Shown here: piece after piece, positions 45,683-55,186 of the stretch
Layout of the letters: each line of letters begins with the position of its first letter
How positions within the stretch are numbered: position 1 is the first letter of the stretch
Origin: Sphingobium sp. B2D3C
Lineage (GTDB): Bacteria > Pseudomonadota > Alphaproteobacteria > Sphingomonadales > Sphingomonadaceae
Length of the DNA: 64,000 bases
Direction of reading: 5' to 3'
Assembly: GCF_025961835.1 (NCBI RefSeq)
Contig: NZ_JAOQOK010000001.1
Span: 124,001 to 188,000 of the forward strand
Notes under the pieces: generated by a model
Seen by the model: the letters and a program-made list of their open reading frames with translations, nothing else
What the model was told of the DNA's origin: nothing
Database searches by the model: none
Translations under genes and position numbers: made by a program

Positions 45683-46567
45683 TTACTTGGCCGCCGGCGC
45701 CGCGGCGTTGCCCGCTGCCGGCAGGGCGCCGGCGGCCTTGGCATCGTCCTTGGGTGCATAGCCCGGCTGATACTCGATCTTGGCCTTGGCCTTGGCTTCC
45801 TTCAGGCGCGATTCGCCGATCTTGTTCAGCTCCTCGTTGCGCATGGCCTGCGCGGCGATCTGGCGGGCCTGCTCCTGCGGAACCGGGGTCGCTTCGCTGC
45901 CGGTGATCACGCTTACGACCAGCTTGCCATTGGCCGGCACGATGAACGGCTCGCCCGGGGGCAGCGCCTCGATGCGGGCGAGCATCTGCGGATCGATCAC
46001 GGCGGTGTCGAGCGAGCCACGGCCACGCTCGAAGGCGATGCCCATGGCGGTCAGGCGGGATGCGACTTCGTCGATCGTCTTGGCGGTTTCCAGCTCCTTG
46101 AGGCTGTCCGGCTTGGAGGGCGGGTCCATCTGCAGCTGCTCGAGGGCGAAGCGCTTGCGCTGCGCGAAGGCGTTGGGGCGCTCGCTGATATATTTGTCGA
46201 TGGCGGCGTTATCCGGCACCTTCACCGTGTCCATCGTCTTGCGGCCGTACAGATTGACGAGCAGCTGCTCGCGCATCCGGCGCTCCTGCGTCAGATATTC
46301 CGGGTCGCGGTCCAGCCCGGCTTCCTTGGCGGCCTGAACCAGCAGCCGGCGGTCGACCATGCGCTGCAGCACGCGGCTGCGCACCATGTCCTTGTCGGCG
46401 CTGGCAGGCACGTTGAGATCGGCGATCTCGGCGTTCAGTTCGGTCAGGGTGATTTCCTCACCATTGACCACGGCCACGACCTGACCTTCGGCTTTTTTCT
46501 CGCAGCCGGCGATCGTGAGGGAAAGGGAAGCGAGCGCAACGAGCGAGACGTTCCTCAGCAGTGACAT
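45683..46567 (-). CDS. EpsD-family peptidyl-prolyl isomerase, lipoprotein
   Basis: 294 residues. The signal peptide ends in the lipobox TIAGC, so the protein is probably anchored in a membrane facing the periplasm. The mature sequence has a SurA-like N-terminal part (VVAVVNGEEITLTELN) and a parvulin-like segment, ending in an Ala/Pro tail. EpsD proteins serve exopolysaccharide export. ATG at 46567 gives a proper lipoprotein signal. Confidence 0.85.
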   Translation of the reverse strand: MSLLRNVSLVALASLSLTIAGCEKKAEGQVVAVVNGEEITLTELNAEIADLNVPASADKDMVRSRVLQRMVDRRLLVQAAKEAGLDRDPEYLTQERRMREQLLVNLYGRKTMDTVKVPDNAAIDKYISERPNAFAQRKRFALEQLQMDPPSKPDSLKELETAKTIDEVASRLTAMGIAFERGRGSLDTAVIDPQMLARIEALPPGEPFIVPANGKLVVSVITGSEATPVPQEQARQIAAQAMRNEELNKIGESRLKEAKAKAKIEYQPGYAPKDDAKAAGALPAAGNAAAPAAK

Positions 46568-46935
46568 CCATAGTCTCCAGAACAAGCGTGAAGTGGTAAA
46601 AATCGGTTCTCGGTTGAAGGCCCGGCGATCCCCCGATCGAGCCTGTCATCCTAGAAAGCAGTGGGCGAGGCAAGATGCCTACAAATCATTACATGTGCGG
46701 CGGGAAGATTGCGGCCAGTATATGCCCGGCCATCGGCTGCCTAAACATCCTTCTCATCTTGTCGAGCAACATGGATCGGCTCGTCGTACTTTGTGGCCAC
46801 CTATTAACTCGCCGCTGGAGCGTGAACAAGCGGCAACCATGGCAGCCGCACCGGGATCGGACAGGGGCGTCCTATCAGCCCGGCGTTAATATTAGGTGGA
46901 TTGTCGTGGGTGCCAGACGTGGCCGGCGCTTGCCC
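46568..46935. other. Gene-free stretch upstream of the EpsD-like gene
   Basis: 368 bases between two minus-strand genes. Small frames on either strand lack protein-like composition and binding sites. The promoter of the EpsD-like gene must be here; no defined motif was recognised. Confidence 0.5.
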
Positions 46936-47418
46936 TCACCGGGCGTTGGCTGCTCGGTGAGACGGCGCCGAACCGGCGGTGGCAGCTGCGGGCTGGCCGG
47001 TCGGCGGGTCAGGATTGGCCTTGGGCAGGGCGGCGATCTGCGTAGGGGTAAGGCTCGTGACGATCGTCCAGTCATCGCCCTCGCGCAGGGGCGCGAGACC
47101 ATCGAGGGGGAGATAGACATGCTGCTCGGGCACGCTGCCTTCGACCGCGATCACCAGCCCTTCGACAGCACCGCCGGGACCGCGCTTCAGGGCGATCACG
47201 TCGCCCAGCTCCGTGCCGTCTGTATCGACCAGTTCGGCATCGAGTAGTTCGCGTTCGGTCAGATTCAGTGCTGCCTTGCCCTTGGCGGCTTGAGAGCCGG
47301 GATGGGCGATCAGCTGGACGGCAGGCTCATCGGGATGCTGATTGGCCGCGTCATCGCGACCGCTGCAGGCCGCTAGTAAAAGGGCCAAGGCGAGCGCGGC
47401 CGCAGGGTCGATTTTCAC
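46936..47418 (-). CDS. Lipoprotein with PRC-barrel-like part
   Basis: 160 residues. Signal ends in LLAACS, a lipobox. The centre (about 52-110) reads LTERELLDAELVDTDG, ELGDVIAL, VEGLVIAVEG and VYLPLDGLAPL, like a PRC-barrel domain, followed by a Pro/Ala tail. PRC barrels bind proteins or RNA; the exact role here is open. Confidence 0.75.
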   Translation of the reverse strand: MKIDPAAALALALLLAACSGRDDAANQHPDEPAVQLIAHPGSQAAKGKAALNLTERELLDAELVDTDGTELGDVIALKRGPGGAVEGLVIAVEGSVPEQHVYLPLDGLAPLREGDDWTIVTSLTPTQIAALPKANPDPPTGQPAAATAGSAPSHRAANAR

Positions 47419-47511
47419 CTATGTTCTCCACTGTTGCGGCGCATTCGCATGATGGCCGACCAACGTGGGAGATAAATGGGCGTTCCCTCAAACGGGACGA
47501 ACGGTTTCGGG

Positions 47512-48102
47512 TCAGGCCGTTGCGCGCGCGGTCACCGGCATTCCGGCGAGGCGCATGAAATTGGCCAGCATCGCGTGGCCGTGTTCGGTCGCGATACTTT
47601 CGGGATGGAACTGTACGCTGTGGATGGGCAGGCTCGCGTGACGGAATGCCATCACCGATCCATCCTCGCTGGTGGCATTGACCAGCAGGCAATCGGGAAT
47701 GTCCTCGACGATCAGCGAGTGATAGCGCGTGGCGGTGAAGGGCGAGGGCAGACCCTCGAACAGCCCGGTGCCGTCATGCGTCACCGGCGATGTCTTGCCG
47801 TGCATCAGGCCGCCGCGGACCACCTTGCCGCCGAAATGCTGGCCGATCGTCTGATGGCCCAGGCATACGCCGAGCAGGGGTTTGCCTGCATCGGCGCAGG
47901 CGGCAACGAGATCGAGACTGATCCCGGCTTCATTGGGCGTGCAGGGGCCGGGCGAGAGCAGAAAGGCTTCCGCGCCGGAGGACAGCGCCTGTCCGGCGGA
48001 CATGGCATCGTTGCGCACCACCTCGACCTGCGCGCCCAGTTCCATCAGATAATGGACGAGATTCCAGGTGAAGCTGTCATAATTGTCGATGACGAGGATC
48101 AT
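47512..48102 (-). CDS. trpG: Anthranilate synthase component II (glutamine amidotransferase)
   Basis: 196 residues. Class I glutamine amidotransferase triad: Cys80 in [10 protein letters not shown] and His/Glu in QFHPES near the end. [10 protein letters not shown] and [11 protein letters not shown] are typical of TrpG/PabA. It supplies ammonia to TrpE. trpE lies about 0.7 kb away on the same strand but the two are parted by a plus-strand asparaginase-like gene, so they are not one simple operon. PabA activity is possible too. Confidence 0.93.
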   Translation of the reverse strand: MILVIDNYDSFTWNLVHYLMELGAQVEVVRNDAMSAGQALSSGAEAFLLSPGPCTPNEAGISLDLVAACADAGKPLLGVCLGHQTIGQHFGGKVVRGGLMHGKTSPVTHDGTGLFEGLPSPFTATRYHSLIVEDIPDCLLVNATSEDGSVMAFRHASLPIHSVQFHPESIATEHGHAMLANFMRLAGMPVTARATA

Positions 48103-48175
48103 GGCCGGCTTCTACGGGCCGGCGCTCCACCGCGCAAGCGGGACAAGGCCGCACCGACCGGTTATAAGCGCGGGC

Positions 48176-48673
48176 ATGACCCAGCAAGACCCGCGCATCC
48201 ATGTGCTCACCACCGGCGGCACCATCGACAAGCTCTATTTCGATGCGCTGAGCGAATATCAGATCGGCGAGTCGATCCTCGCGCGCCTGCTGGAGATCGC
48301 GCGGGTGACCCTGCCGGTCGAGATCGAGGAAGTGGCCCGCAAGGACAGTCTGGAGCTGACCGCCGATGATCGCGCGCTGATCGCGGCGCGGGTTGCGGCC
48401 TCGCCCGCCGAGCGCATCGTCATCACCCACGGCACGGATACGATGACGGACACGGCCGCCTCGCTGGCGGGCATATCGGGCAAGATCATTGTGTTGGTGG
48501 GCGCGCTGGCCCCGGCGCGCTTCTCGGAGAGCGACGCCACCTTCAATCTCGGCATGGCCTTCGCGACAGCGCAGATCGCCCCGCCGGGCGTTTACATCAC
48601 CATGAATGGCACGGTGTTCCGTGCGGATCAGGTGGTGAAGGATCGTGCCAAGGGGGCCTTTGTGGCGCGGTAG
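48176..48673 (+). CDS. Single-domain asparaginase-like protein
   Basis: 165 residues. The two catalytic threonine motifs of type I/II asparaginases are present: TTGGTIDK near residue 12 and HGTDTM near 84. The protein ends where the usual C-terminal half of a 320-350-residue asparaginase would start, so it is a stand-alone N-terminal domain. Single-domain homologues occur elsewhere; their activity is not settled. It is inserted between trpE and trpG on the opposite strand. Confidence 0.85.
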   Translation: MTQQDPRIHVLTTGGTIDKLYFDALSEYQIGESILARLLEIARVTLPVEIEEVARKDSLELTADDRALIAARVAASPAERIVITHGTDTMTDTAASLAGISGKIIVLVGALAPARFSESDATFNLGMAFATAQIAPPGVYITMNGTVFRADQVVKDRAKGAFVAR

Positions 48674-48687
48674 TGCCCAACCTCTGA

Positions 48688-48766
48688 CGTGCTCCTGCGA
48701 AGGCAGGAGCCCAGGGCGGCTAAGTTCGTCCGTTACGCCCTAGGCTCCTGCCTTCGCAGGAGCACG
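48688..48766. repeat. Intergenic palindrome, type 3
   Basis: The 24-base arms 48688-48711 and 48743-48766 are perfect reverse complements, with inner palindrome CTCCTGCGAAGGCAGGAG; pairing extends inward by about 8 more bases with a mismatch. It lies between the convergent asparaginase-like gene and trpE. Confidence 0.9.
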
Positions 48767-48786
48767 GCATTGCTGAGAACAGGCTA

Positions 48787-50352
48787 TTACTGCCCGAAGC
48801 GGCCGTCCTGCGCGACCTTCACGGCCTCCCGCGCGGCCGCAAACAGCGCGCCGGCCTTGTGCTCGCATTCGCGCTGTTCATAGGCCGGCTCGGAGTCCGC
48901 GACGATGCCCGCGCCCGCCTGCGCGTGCAGCACGCCGTCCTTCACCAGCGCGGTGCGCAGCACGATGCAGCTATCCATGTTTCCATCCGGCGAGAAATAG
49001 CCGACGCCGCCGGCATAAGGCCCGCGCGTTTCCGGCTCCAGCTCGGCGATGATCTCGCAGGCGCGCACCTTGGGCGCACCGGAGACCGTGCCGGCCGGGA
49101 AGCCCGCAAACAGCGCATCGAGCGGATCGTGCTTCGGGTCGAGCTTGCCGACGACATTGGAGACGATGTGCATCACATGGCTGTAGAATTCGATGGTGTA
49201 GCTGTCCGTCACCTTCACCGAGCCGGCGCTGGCGACGCGGCCGACATCGTTGCGCCCCAGGTCGAGCAACATCAGATGCTCGGCGCGCTCCTTGGGATCG
49301 GCCAGCAGCGAATCGCGATTCTCGGCATCCTCGCTGGCCGTCTTGCCGCGCGGTCGGGTGCCCGCAATCGGCCGGATCGTCACTTCCCCATCGCGCACAC
49401 GGACCAGAATCTCCGGGCTGGAGCCGGTGAGCGCGAAGCCGGGCAGATCGAGATGGTAGAGGAAGGGCGAGGGATTGATCCGCCGCAGCGCCCGGTAGAG
49501 GTCGATCGGCGGAAGCGGGAAGGGGGTGGTGAAGCGCTGCGCCAGCACGACCTGAAAAATGTCGCCCGCGACGATATAGTCCTTGGCCTTGCTCACCATC
49601 TCCGCATAGGCGCCGGGCTTCATCACCGGCGTCGGCGTGATCGCGTCCAGGTCGATGGCGGGGGCCTGACTGGTCTGCGCGGCGAGCGGCCGGGCGAGCT
49701 GCGCCGCGACATCCTCGATGCGCCCCACAGCCGTATCGATCAGCGCGTCGATGGGGGCCTCGCCGGTGCCGAGCCGGTCGGCCCAGGTCGGCGCGACGAT
49801 GTAGAGCGCATCGGCCAGCCGATCGAACACCAGCACCACCGTCGGGCGCACGAACAGCATGTCGGGCGTGCCGAGGCCATTGTCGGCCGGGCGCGGCAGC
49901 TTTTCGACCAGGCCGAAGGTCTCATAAGCGAAATAGCCGACGAGGCAGGCGAGCGCAGCCGGCAGCGCCGGGTCGACGTCTGCCCGGCATTCCGCCACCA
50001 GATCGCGCAGCGCGGCGAGGGGATCACTCTCCAGCGGCGTGAAGGCGGTCCGGTCGGTCCGCCAGTCGCGGTTGATGTCGACGCTGCGCCCAGTGGCGCG
50101 GAAGACGAGATCGGGCGCGATGCCGATCAGGCTGTAGCGCCCGCGAACGGCGCCGCCTTCAACCGATTCGAGAATGAAGTCGCCCCGTTCCGGCTCGATC
50201 AGCTTGAGCGCGGCGGAGACCGGCGTTTCGGTATCGGCGATCAGCCGTGCCCACACGAGCGCGGAGCGCCCGGCGGAGAGGGCCGCGCGTGCGGCATCGA
50301 TGCTGTCCTGTGCGATGGTCAACGGGTCCGCCTTATTCCGCGCTGCCGCCAT
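48787..50352 (-). CDS. trpE: Anthranilate synthase component I
   Basis: 521 residues making anthranilate from chorismate with TrpG. The chorismate-binding C-terminal half is clear: IAGTRPRGKT, LLDLGRNDVGRVA, FPAGTVSGAPKVRA, GPYAGGVGYF. The N-terminal part carries ETPVSAALKL and GRYSLIGIAP for feedback by tryptophan (LLES-like element GDFILESVEGG). The ATG at 50352 lies inside the last codons of ppiD, so there is no room for a trp leader peptide here. Confidence 0.95.
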   Translation of the reverse strand: MAAARNKADPLTIAQDSIDAARAALSAGRSALVWARLIADTETPVSAALKLIEPERGDFILESVEGGAVRGRYSLIGIAPDLVFRATGRSVDINRDWRTDRTAFTPLESDPLAALRDLVAECRADVDPALPAALACLVGYFAYETFGLVEKLPRPADNGLGTPDMLFVRPTVVLVFDRLADALYIVAPTWADRLGTGEAPIDALIDTAVGRIEDVAAQLARPLAAQTSQAPAIDLDAITPTPVMKPGAYAEMVSKAKDYIVAGDIFQVVLAQRFTTPFPLPPIDLYRALRRINPSPFLYHLDLPGFALTGSSPEILVRVRDGEVTIRPIAGTRPRGKTASEDAENRDSLLADPKERAEHLMLLDLGRNDVGRVASAGSVKVTDSYTIEFYSHVMHIVSNVVGKLDPKHDPLDALFAGFPAGTVSGAPKVRACEIIAELEPETRGPYAGGVGYFSPDGNMDSCIVLRTALVKDGVLHAQAGAGIVADSEPAYEQRECEHKAGALFAAAREAVKVAQDGRFGQ

Positions 50353-52282
50353 AAGCGCGGCGCAGTTCCTGCTCCACAGCGGCCATGGCCGCTTCGCTGC
50401 GCTTGACGCCCAGCTCCTGCTGGATCGCCGTGACGAACTGCTGCGCATATTCCCCGCCCAGCACATTGCTGAGGCCGGCCGCGGTGGATTGCATCAGCTG
50501 CGGCACCTGCGTGGGATCGTTCTGCGTGATCTTGTCGAGCCGCACGACGATGAAACCCTGGTTATTCTCCAGCGGCACCATCTGCGTTCCACCCTGGCGG
50601 ATGCTGAACAGCGCCTTGAGCGGCGGCGGAATCTGGCCGCCCTGCTGGTTGATGTCGGCGCGGCGCGCGGAGAGCGGCTGGCGCGGCGCGTCGGCGATGC
50701 CGAGCTTGGCGAGCAGCGGCCCCGGTTCGGTGCCCTTGCCCAGCTGCGCCGCGAGCTGCGTGGCGATTTCGCGCGCCTTGCCAACGCCCTGCGCCAGCTT
50801 CCAGGCCGCTTCCACGGCCGGCTTCACCTGCGCGAAGGGCGGCGGGCCGGCGGGCACCACTTCGGCCACGGTCAGGAGCGCGGCTTCCTCGTCGGGCTTC
50901 ACCGGCACGATCTGCGCATCGTCATCCTGCCGCGCCGCGAAGCCGCCTTCGAGCAGCGCCTGCAGCGTCGCGTCCGGCTTGAACGCCGGGTCGCGCAGCG
51001 ACTGGCCGTTGCGCACGATCAGCGGCGTCTCGACGATGGTGAGGTTGTGCTCCTTGGCGATGTCGGTCAGCGTCGCGCCGGCGCCCAGGCGGCCATCCAT
51101 ATCGTTCAGGAATTCGCTGAAGAGCTGGCGTTCCTTGATCTGGCGCACTTCGGCGGACAGCTCCTCGCGCGCTTCGGCCAGCGTCTTGCCCGGCACGTCA
51201 CGCTGGGCTTCCACGCGCAGCACTGCCCAGCCCGCGGGCGAGCGGACCGGACCGACGATGCCCCCCTGCGCGGCGGCGAAGCCGGCCTTGGCGATCTCCG
51301 CATTCATCTGCGTGGCAAGCTGCTTTTCGTCCACGCCATCGACGCGCGAGGCGGCGAGGCCGAGGCTCTTGGCGACGTCCTGCAGCGACTGGCCGGCCTT
51401 CGCCTTGGCGGCGGCGTCCTTGGCGAGCGCTTCTGTCGCGAGGATCAGCTGGCTGAAATCGCGCGTCTTGCGGCCGGCGAACTGGCTCTGGCGGCTCTTG
51501 TAGAGATCGGCGATTTCCGCGTCGGTCGGCGTCGCCTGGGGCTCGAAGCGAGCGAGATTGACGAGCGCGTAGCGCAGCTGGCGCTGCTCGGGAATCGCGA
51601 ACTGGCTGCCATGCTGCTTGTAATAATCCTGGAGTTGCGCCTCGGTCGGCGCGGTCTGCGGCGCGAACCTGGCGGCGGAAATCGCGAACATCTCGCCGGC
51701 GCGTTCCTCGATCAGCATCGCGGCATAAGGCGGCACCATGCTGGCCGGCGCCTTGGTGCCCACGCCCACCGGCTGGAGCAGCTGCTGCTGGATGATCTGC
51801 GCGGCAATATCGTCCCGCAGATCCTGCTCGGAGACGCGCTGCTGGGCGAGCATCTGGCGGAATACCGTCTCGCTGAAATTGCCGGTTGCGTCCGTGAAGG
51901 CGGAATTGCGGGCGATCTCCGCATCGATGAGCGCCTTGCTCACCCGCATCCCGTGCTTCTCGCCATAGGCAATCAGCGAGCGCGAGGAGATCAGCTCGTC
52001 GGCCACGCGCTTAAGGCCGCCTTGGGCCAGGAACTGGTCGATGGTCAGCGCCGGATTTTCCTGCCGCTGCCGCTCGAACACCATCTGCGTGCGGCTCTGC
52101 AACTCGGCGACGGTCAGCGGGCGGTCGCCGATCTTGGCGACGTCCGTCTTGGAGCTGCCGCCGAAACTGACGTTGTTGCCAGTGAGATCGCCCGCGATGA
52201 AGGCAAAGGCGATGATCGCGAGAAATCCGATTGCGAACAGGCCGCCAAATTTCGAACCGAGAAGACGACGGAAAATCTGCAT
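50333..52282 (-). CDS. ppiD: Membrane-anchored peptidyl-prolyl isomerase PpiD/SurA type
   Basis: 649 residues. A short cytoplasmic start and one membrane helix (about 13-31) anchor a large periplasmic part: a SurA-like N-terminal chaperone region and a parvulin domain near 270-360, then a second degenerate part. PpiD helps newly exported proteins fold at the Sec translocon. It overlaps trpE by 20 bases and so is probably co-transcribed. Confidence 0.9.
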   Translation of the reverse strand: MQIFRRLLGSKFGGLFAIGFLAIIAFAFIAGDLTGNNVSFGGSSKTDVAKIGDRPLTVAELQSRTQMVFERQRQENPALTIDQFLAQGGLKRVADELISSRSLIAYGEKHGMRVSKALIDAEIARNSAFTDATGNFSETVFRQMLAQQRVSEQDLRDDIAAQIIQQQLLQPVGVGTKAPASMVPPYAAMLIEERAGEMFAISAARFAPQTAPTEAQLQDYYKQHGSQFAIPEQRQLRYALVNLARFEPQATPTDAEIADLYKSRQSQFAGRKTRDFSQLILATEALAKDAAAKAKAGQSLQDVAKSLGLAASRVDGVDEKQLATQMNAEIAKAGFAAAQGGIVGPVRSPAGWAVLRVEAQRDVPGKTLAEAREELSAEVRQIKERQLFSEFLNDMDGRLGAGATLTDIAKEHNLTIVETPLIVRNGQSLRDPAFKPDATLQALLEGGFAARQDDDAQIVPVKPDEEAALLTVAEVVPAGPPPFAQVKPAVEAAWKLAQGVGKAREIATQLAAQLGKGTEPGPLLAKLGIADAPRQPLSARRADINQQGGQIPPPLKALFSIRQGGTQMVPLENNQGFIVVRLDKITQNDPTQVPQLMQSTAAGLSNVLGGEYAQQFVTAIQQELGVKRSEAAMAAVEQELRRAYGGSAE

Positions 52283-52472
52283 GGGGTCTTTGTCCAGAAA
52301 GGCGGCGAAAGGCTGGGGGCTGCTTTAGGGCGGGCGTCCGACGGCATCAAGCCTTTGCGCGCTCGGCTGTCCATGGGGCTTCCGCAGCCATGCGGTGCCG
52401 GCTGGACAAAGCCGTCCTGCCCGTTCATCCGGGCCGCCAGATCATTGATCACCTGTGCAGGAGAGTGAAGCT

Positions 52473-53222
52473 ATGACCGTCCGCCGCAAATTCGTCGCCG
52501 GCAACTGGAAGATGAACGGCCTCAAGGGGCAGCTTGGCGAGGTATCCGCCATTGCCGAGCTTGCCGCCGCCCGCAACGATATCGATGTGGCGCTCTATCT
52601 CCCGGCCACCCTCATCGCGGCCGCCGCGCCGCTTGGCGGCGCCGTGCTCATCGGCGCGCAGGATTGCCATCAGGAAGAGGCCGGGGCCTATACCGGCAAT
52701 CTCTCGGCCGCCATGCTGGCCGAAGCTGGCGCGCGCGGCACGCTGGTCGGGCATAGCGAGCGGCGGCAATATCAGCAGGAGAGCAATGCCGATGTCGCCG
52801 CCAAGGCGCTCGCCGCGCACAAGGGCGGCCTCTCGGTCGTCCTGTGCGTGGGCGAGACGCTGGACACGCGTGAGCAGGGCGACGATGTGGCGCACGCCTT
52901 CGTGGCCGATCAGCTTGTCGCCTCGCTGCCCGAGGGCGCGGACCCGGAATGGCTGACCATCGCCTATGAGCCGGTCTGGGCGATCGGCACCGGCAAGGTT
53001 GCTACCCCGCCGCAAATCGCCGCCATGCACGCCGCGCTGCGCGCCGCGCTCGTCAAGGCGCTGGGCGCGGAGGCCGGCAATGCCATGCGCATCCTCTATG
53101 GCGGCTCGGTGAGCGGTGAGAACGCGGCGGACATCCTCCACACCGAGAATGTCGACGGCGCACTGGTCGGCGGGGCGAGCCTCACCGCCGCCAAGTTCGG
53201 GCCGATCATCGCCGCGGCCTGA
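52473..53222 (+). CDS. tpiA: Triosephosphate isomerase
   Basis: 249 residues. Catalytic residues are in GNWKMN (Lys), IGHSERRQ (His) and AYEPVWAIGTG (Glu), followed by the phosphate-binding GGSV. It interconverts dihydroxyacetone phosphate and glyceraldehyde 3-phosphate. CAGGAG precedes the ATG. Divergent from ppiD, upstream of recO. Confidence 0.96.
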   Translation: MTVRRKFVAGNWKMNGLKGQLGEVSAIAELAAARNDIDVALYLPATLIAAAAPLGGAVLIGAQDCHQEEAGAYTGNLSAAMLAEAGARGTLVGHSERRQYQQESNADVAAKALAAHKGGLSVVLCVGETLDTREQGDDVAHAFVADQLVASLPEGADPEWLTIAYEPVWAIGTGKVATPPQIAAMHAALRAALVKALGAEAGNAMRILYGGSVSGENAADILHTENVDGALVGGASLTAAKFGPIIAAA

Positions 53223-53264
53223 TCGGCATCGCTAAACCGGTCGCGAGCCGGTAGATAAGCGCCC

Positions 53265-53999
53265 ATGTCCACGCTCGCCGCCACTGCCATCGTCTGCGCC
53301 GTTCGGGCGCATGGCGAGCATGGCGCGATCGTGAGGGCGCTCACAGCGGATGCGGGGCTGGTCGCGGGCTATGTGCAGGGCGGCCGCTCGAGCCGGATGC
53401 GCCCGGTGCTGCTGCCCGGCAATATCGTGCGCGGCACCTTCCGCGCCCGCACGGCCGATCAGCTCGCCAGCCTCTCGGTCGAGCTGGAGCACAGCCGGGG
53501 GCCGCTGCTGGCCGAGCCGCTGCCCGCCGCCGCCATCGACTGGGCCTGCGCCTTCACGGCGGTGACCTTGCCGGAGGGCCATCCCTATCCCGCGCTCTTC
53601 GCCGCGCTGGGCGCGGTGCTCGATGCGGTGGAAGCCGCGCCCGCCGCGCGTGGCTGGGCCGTTGCGCTGGTGCGTTACGAACTGCTGCTGCTCGCCGAGC
53701 TGGGCTTCGGGCTCGATCTGGCGGAGTGCGCGGTCACCGGTGCGCGCGAGGGGTTGGCCTATGTCAGTCCCCGCACCGGCCGCGCGGTGACGGCGGCAGC
53801 GGCGGGCACGCATCGCGACCGGTTGCTGCCCTTGCCAGCCTTTCTCACCGAAGGCGGCGAGGCGGGCTGGCCCGATATCCTCGCCGGTTTTGACCTGACC
53901 GGCCATTTCCTCGCCCAGTCGCTGTTCGATCCACGCCGGTCTGAGGTGCTGGCCGCACGCGAGCGGCTGATCGAGCGGCTCAAAAGAGCGGTTGCGTGA
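53265..53999 (+). CDS. recO: DNA repair protein RecO
   Basis: 244 residues. An N-terminal OB-fold (about 1-80: [37 protein letters not shown]) and an alpha-helical C-terminal part with [16 protein letters not shown] are typical of RecO. The zinc-binding cysteines found in some RecO proteins are missing. In many bacteria recO follows era; here era lies 9 kb away and recO follows tpiA. Confidence 0.9.
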   Translation: MSTLAATAIVCAVRAHGEHGAIVRALTADAGLVAGYVQGGRSSRMRPVLLPGNIVRGTFRARTADQLASLSVELEHSRGPLLAEPLPAAAIDWACAFTAVTLPEGHPYPALFAALGAVLDAVEAAPAARGWAVALVRYELLLLAELGFGLDLAECAVTGAREGLAYVSPRTGRAVTAAAAGTHRDRLLPLPAFLTEGGEAGWPDILAGFDLTGHFLAQSLFDPRRSEVLAARERLIERLKRAVA

Positions 54000-54096
54000 C
54001 CCGGCCTGCTTGAGGCAATGGCTCAGCCCACATCCTCAGGGCCGGCGCGCCTGTCTCGCAGCCACCGCCCGTCTTCAGATTGAGAAAGGGAAACCC

Positions 54097-55140
54097 ATGC
54101 TCGTTGCGATCCTGCCCGGAGACGGCATCGGCCCGGAAGTCACCGCGCAGGCCAAGCGTGTGATCGATGCGCTGGCGATCCCCGGCCTGACCTATGAGGA
54201 AGCGCCGGTCGGCGGCGCGGCCTATAAGGCGGAGGGTCATCCGCTGCCGCCGGCCACGCTCGATCTGGCGAAGCGCGCCGATGCGATCCTTTTCGGCGCG
54301 GTGGGCGATCCCGATTGCGATTCGCTCGAACGCGCCCTGCGGCCCGAGCAGGCCATTCTCGGCCTGCGCAAGGAGCTGACGCTCTTCTCCAACTTGCGCC
54401 CCGCAAAGATGTTCGCCGAGCTGGCCGATGCCTCCACGCTGCGCAAGGAAGTCGCCGAGAAGATCGACTTGCTGATCGTCCGCGAACTCAATGGTGACGT
54501 CTATTTCGGCGAGAAGGGCATCCGCAAGACCGCCGACGGCCTGCGCGAAGGCTATGACATCATGTCCTACAACGAGGCCGAGGTGCGCCGCATCGCCCAC
54601 AGCGCCTTCCGCGCCGCGCAGGCGCGCAGGGGCAAGCTCTGCTCGGTGGACAAGGCCAATGTGCTGGAAACCAGCCAGCTGTGGCGCGACGTGGTGATCG
54701 AGGTTGCCGCCGAATATCCCGATGTCGAGCTCTCCCACATGTATGTCGACAATGCCGCCATGCAGCTCGTGCGCAATCCGGGGCAGTTCGATGTGATCGT
54801 GACCGGCAATCTGTTCGGTGACATTCTCTCCGATCAGGCGAGCATGTGCGTCGGCTCCATCGGCATGCTGGCCTCGGCCTCGCTCGATGCCAACGTCAAG
54901 GGGCTGTACGAGCCGATCCACGGCTCCGCGCCGGATATTGCCGGGCAGGGCAAGGCCAATCCGCTGGCGACGATCCTCTCCGCCGCGATGATGCTGCGCT
55001 TCTCGCTCGATCAGGCGCAGGCGGCCGATCGCATCGAGGCGGCCGTGGCCAAGGCGCTGGCCGGTGGTGCCCGCACTGCCGACCTTGGCGGCTCAATGAG
55101 CACGTCTGCCATGGGCGATGCTGTGCTCGCGGCGCTCTGA
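54097..55140 (+). CDS. leuB: 3-isopropylmalate dehydrogenase
   Basis: 347 residues. [11 protein letters not shown] starts the fold; the substrate-binding [12 protein letters not shown], the catalytic [10 protein letters not shown] with Tyr, and VDNAAMQLV with Asp are visible, then [12 protein letters not shown]. It oxidises 3-isopropylmalate in leucine synthesis. GAAAGGGAAA lies before the ATG. Confidence 0.96.
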   Translation: MLVAILPGDGIGPEVTAQAKRVIDALAIPGLTYEEAPVGGAAYKAEGHPLPPATLDLAKRADAILFGAVGDPDCDSLERALRPEQAILGLRKELTLFSNLRPAKMFAELADASTLRKEVAEKIDLLIVRELNGDVYFGEKGIRKTADGLREGYDIMSYNEAEVRRIAHSAFRAAQARRGKLCSVDKANVLETSQLWRDVVIEVAAEYPDVELSHMYVDNAAMQLVRNPGQFDVIVTGNLFGDILSDQASMCVGSIGMLASASLDANVKGLYEPIHGSAPDIAGQGKANPLATILSAAMMLRFSLDQAQAADRIEAAVAKALAGGARTADLGGSMSTSAMGDAVLAAL

Positions 55141-55186
55141 CGCCATTGGATTGACCGGCCCCTGACAGGGTCTAGAAGGCAACGTC

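Noticed and set aside
46675..47247. 190-codon plus-strand frame
   Set aside because: Overlaps the lipoprotein gene antisense; composition not protein-like and no binding site.
50333..50352. Trp attenuator before trpE
   Set aside because: trpE starts inside ppiD, leaving no leader region.
50174..52468. 764-codon plus-strand frame opposite ppiD
   Set aside because: Shadow frame without motifs, produced by codon bias of ppiD.
54018..54083. 21-residue frame before leuB as a possible leader peptide
   Set aside because: Its codons include almost no leucine (one in 21) and no alternative hairpins were seen, so leucine attenuation is not supported.
55141..55186. SAM riboswitch before metZ
   Set aside because: The gap is only 46 bases and does not show the SAM-II core; too short for other SAM classes.
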